Origin: JBCDCU01 sp039180865
GTDB lineage: Bacteria > Pseudomonadota > Alphaproteobacteria > Rhizobiales > JACESI01
Assembly: GCA_039180865.1 (NCBI GenBank)
Contig: JBCDCZ010000216.1
Coordinates: 1 to 7,768, forward strand
DNA: 7,768 nucleotides
Reading direction: 5' to 3'
This document shows positions 6,707-7,768 of the stretch, piece by piece. The notes under the pieces are model-generated. The model saw only the letters and a program-made list of their open reading frames with translations, did not search any database and was not told where the DNA came from. The position numbers and the translations under genes are program-made. Each line of letters begins with the position of its first letter. Within the stretch, counting starts at the first letter, position 1.

Positions 6707-7483
6707 GTGAGGAGGATCCTGACAGTTCTTGTGTTAATCATCGGCCTCGTGGCACCTCCGGTTTTCGCTCAGAACCTGGTAACCGGCCTTTCATTTGAAA
6801 AAGTTGAAATTACCTCAGATTTTACGGGAAACGAGATTGTCGTCTTCGGAACCATCGACCTGGGCCAAGACAATCGTCCTTTCAGCTTTGAGGACTATGA
6901 CATAGTCGTGGTGATTGAAGGGCCCGGAGAACCCGGTGTTGTCCGCAAAAAGCAACGCACAGCCGGGATCTGGATTAATCGCGAGGGCCGGGAATTCCGG
7001 ACGATACCGGGTTCTTACCTCGTGATGCGGACTAAAAATCCGGAAGAGGAAAATTTCAGCCGCGTACTCCAGGATCACAATATTGGTTTTGAGAACTTGA
7101 ACCTCGGTGCGGTCAGCACTGATGTCGACGCCGCGGTGAGTGCGCAGGATAAGCAATTCCGGGATGCCATCGTACGGATCAAGAAAAGTGAAGGGCTCTA
7201 TCACGAATCGGATGAAATCACGATTATTGGTGACCGATTGTTTAGTGCACGTTTTCAGTTACCCGCAATCGTTCCTGTCGGCATTCACCAGGTCCGGACA
7301 TATCTTTTTTCCAACAACAGGTTGGTGGCGGGGGCGACCCACGCAATCCGTGTGTCGAAAAGCGGATTTGAACAAATTCTTTTCCGGTTTGCCCGTGATT
7401 ACGGTTTCTTGTACGGGGCAGCATGCGTACTGCTCGCAATGCTCACCGGTTGGCTCGGGAGTGTGATTTTCCGCCGTGACTAA
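6707..7483 (+). CDS. TIGR02186 / Alph_Pro_TM family periplasmic membrane-anchored protein
   Basis: A 258-residue protein from GTG 6707. Residues 1-21 form a signal peptide (MRR, then a hydrophobic core, ending PPVFA before Gln22). The body has features I recall from the TIGR02186 family (Pfam Alph_Pro_TM): ITSDFTGNEIVVFGTID early, DIVVVIEGP, a VRKKQRTAGIWINRE stretch and a following FRTIPGSYLV. Residues about 233-255 form a single C-terminal membrane helix with a short RRD tail, so the domain sits in the periplasm anchored to the inner membrane. The function of the family is unknown. Members are usually encoded right after a TauE/SafE-type permease, as here, so an accessory role for that permease is the natural inference. 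The start is one base past the repaired permease stop, suggesting translational coupling; with the frameshift, ribosomes stop 87 bases short. The gene itself is intact, arguing against long-standing decay of the operon. Confidence 0.85.
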   Translation: MRRILTVLVLIIGLVAPPVFAQNLVTGLSFEKVEITSDFTGNEIVVFGTIDLGQDNRPFSFEDYDIVVVIEGPGEPGVVRKKQRTAGIWINREGREFRTIPGSYLVMRTKNPEEENFSRVLQDHNIGFENLNLGAVSTDVDAAVSAQDKQFRDAIVRIKKSEGLYHESDEITIIGDRLFSARFQLPAIVPVGIHQVRTYLFSNNRLVAGATHAIRVSKSGFEQILFRFARDYGFLYGAACVLLAMLTGWLGSVIFRRD

Positions 7484-7507
7484 GTGGGTTAGTCGCTAGA
7501 GTTTTTT
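7476..7507 (+). terminator. Likely intrinsic terminator of the permease/TIGR02186 operon
   Basis: GTGACTAA (7476-7483) pairs with TTAGTCGC (7489-7496) around a GTGGG loop: eight pairs, one of them a T-G wobble. TAGAG and then six Ts (7502-7507) follow. The TAA stop of the plus-strand gene forms the end of the 5' arm, and the first base of the 3'-side pairing partner of the stem touches the minus-strand gene's stop. The five-base gap before the Ts and the AT-rich stem make it moderate in strength. No T-run exists on the minus strand after the hairpin, so it should act mainly on plus-strand transcription. Confidence 0.5.
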
Positions 7508-7768
7508 GTAGACATGAACGCGCGCAAGATAGCTCGGTTCGGATTTCGGGATGGAGGCGAATTCCTCGCTGACTTCGACAATCTCCAGTTGGCCGCCATC
7601 GACCAGATCCATCACGGTAGGCTTGAAGCCGTTCTCTTCATAATGCCCGTCACTGATTGTGTAGACGATGACGCCTCCGGGCCGGACGACCCTCACGAAT
7701 TCACCAATGGTACCGGGGGACATGTAGCCGCTGACACCGACGCTCACAACACAATCAAAGGAATCATC
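7496..7768 (-). CDS. Class I SAM-dependent methyltransferase, C-terminal part (gene continues beyond window)
   Basis: The last 90 residues plus TAG stop (7496-7498) are visible; the frame is open to the window edge, so the apparent GTG at 7747 is internal rather than the start. DDSFDCVVSVGVSGYM is the motif after the SAM-binding loops of class I methyltransferases (acidic residue, then the strand at the fold centre). EFVRVVRPGGVIVYTI is the conserved helix-to-strand RPGG motif. HYEENGF and a C-terminal strand ending in VHVYKKL resemble the METTL27/WBSCR27-like and Methyltransf_11/25-type enzymes. The SAM-binding GxGxG motif would lie beyond 7768. The substrate is not predictable. It converges on the TIGR02186-type gene with 12 bp between stop codons. 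Confidence 0.8.
   Translation of the reverse strand, partial: DDSFDCVVSVGVSGYMSPGTIGEFVRVVRPGGVIVYTISDGHYEENGFKPTVMDLVDGGQLEIVEVSEEFASIPKSEPSYLARVHVYKKL

Noticed and set aside
7496..7747. Complete 83-residue minus-strand gene starting at GTG 7747
   Set aside because: The frame continues open to the window edge with DDSFDCV, which completes a methyltransferase motif, so the GTG is internal and the gene is cut by the window.

Overview
The window looks like a chromosomal segment of an alphaproteobacterium, most likely of the Hyphomicrobiales (Rhizobiales) type. Three things point there. The first gene is a very long polarity-factor-like protein with the PodJ domain order. The middle pair is a TauE/SafE-type permease followed by a TIGR02186 / Alph_Pro_TM protein, a pairing I know mainly from alphaproteobacteria. 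Base composition and codon use are moderately GC-rich and even across the window. I see no insertion sequence, tRNA, rRNA, CRISPR array or phage gene.

Layout: (1) 26-5623, plus strand, a 1865-residue PodJ-like protein. It has a long cytoplasmic disordered and coiled-coil part, one membrane helix near residue 1450, periplasmic Sel1 repeats and a C-terminal peptidoglycan-binding domain. Inside it lie a family of ~49-residue repeats and a perfect-period 12-bp tandem repeat. (2) 5624-5773, a 150-bp spacer with a candidate promoter and small hairpins but no clear terminator. (3) 5774-6619, plus strand, a TSUP (TauE/SafE) permease whose reading frame breaks near its 3' end. The last ~30 codons, including the final membrane helix, are still present in the -1 frame up to 6705. 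(4) 6707-7483, plus strand, a TIGR02186-type periplasmic protein with a signal peptide and C-terminal membrane anchor. It starts one base after the ancestral permease stop. (5) 7476-7507, a likely intrinsic terminator. (6) 7496-7768, minus strand, the C-terminal 90 residues of a class I SAM-dependent methyltransferase that runs off the window.

How the genes relate: the PodJ-like protein would organise a cell pole and touch the cell wall through its periplasmic end. It stands apart from the permease/TIGR02186 pair, which form a tight two-gene unit probably co-transcribed and translationally coupled. The methyltransferase converges on that unit with only 12 bp between stop codons.

The most noteworthy points are the single-base frame break in the permease, the seven or so ~49-residue repeats in the PodJ-like protein (three intervals exactly 49 residues, i.e. 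seven heptads), and the 6 x 12-bp in-frame minisatellite. I found no convincing evidence of a wholly new multi-gene system.
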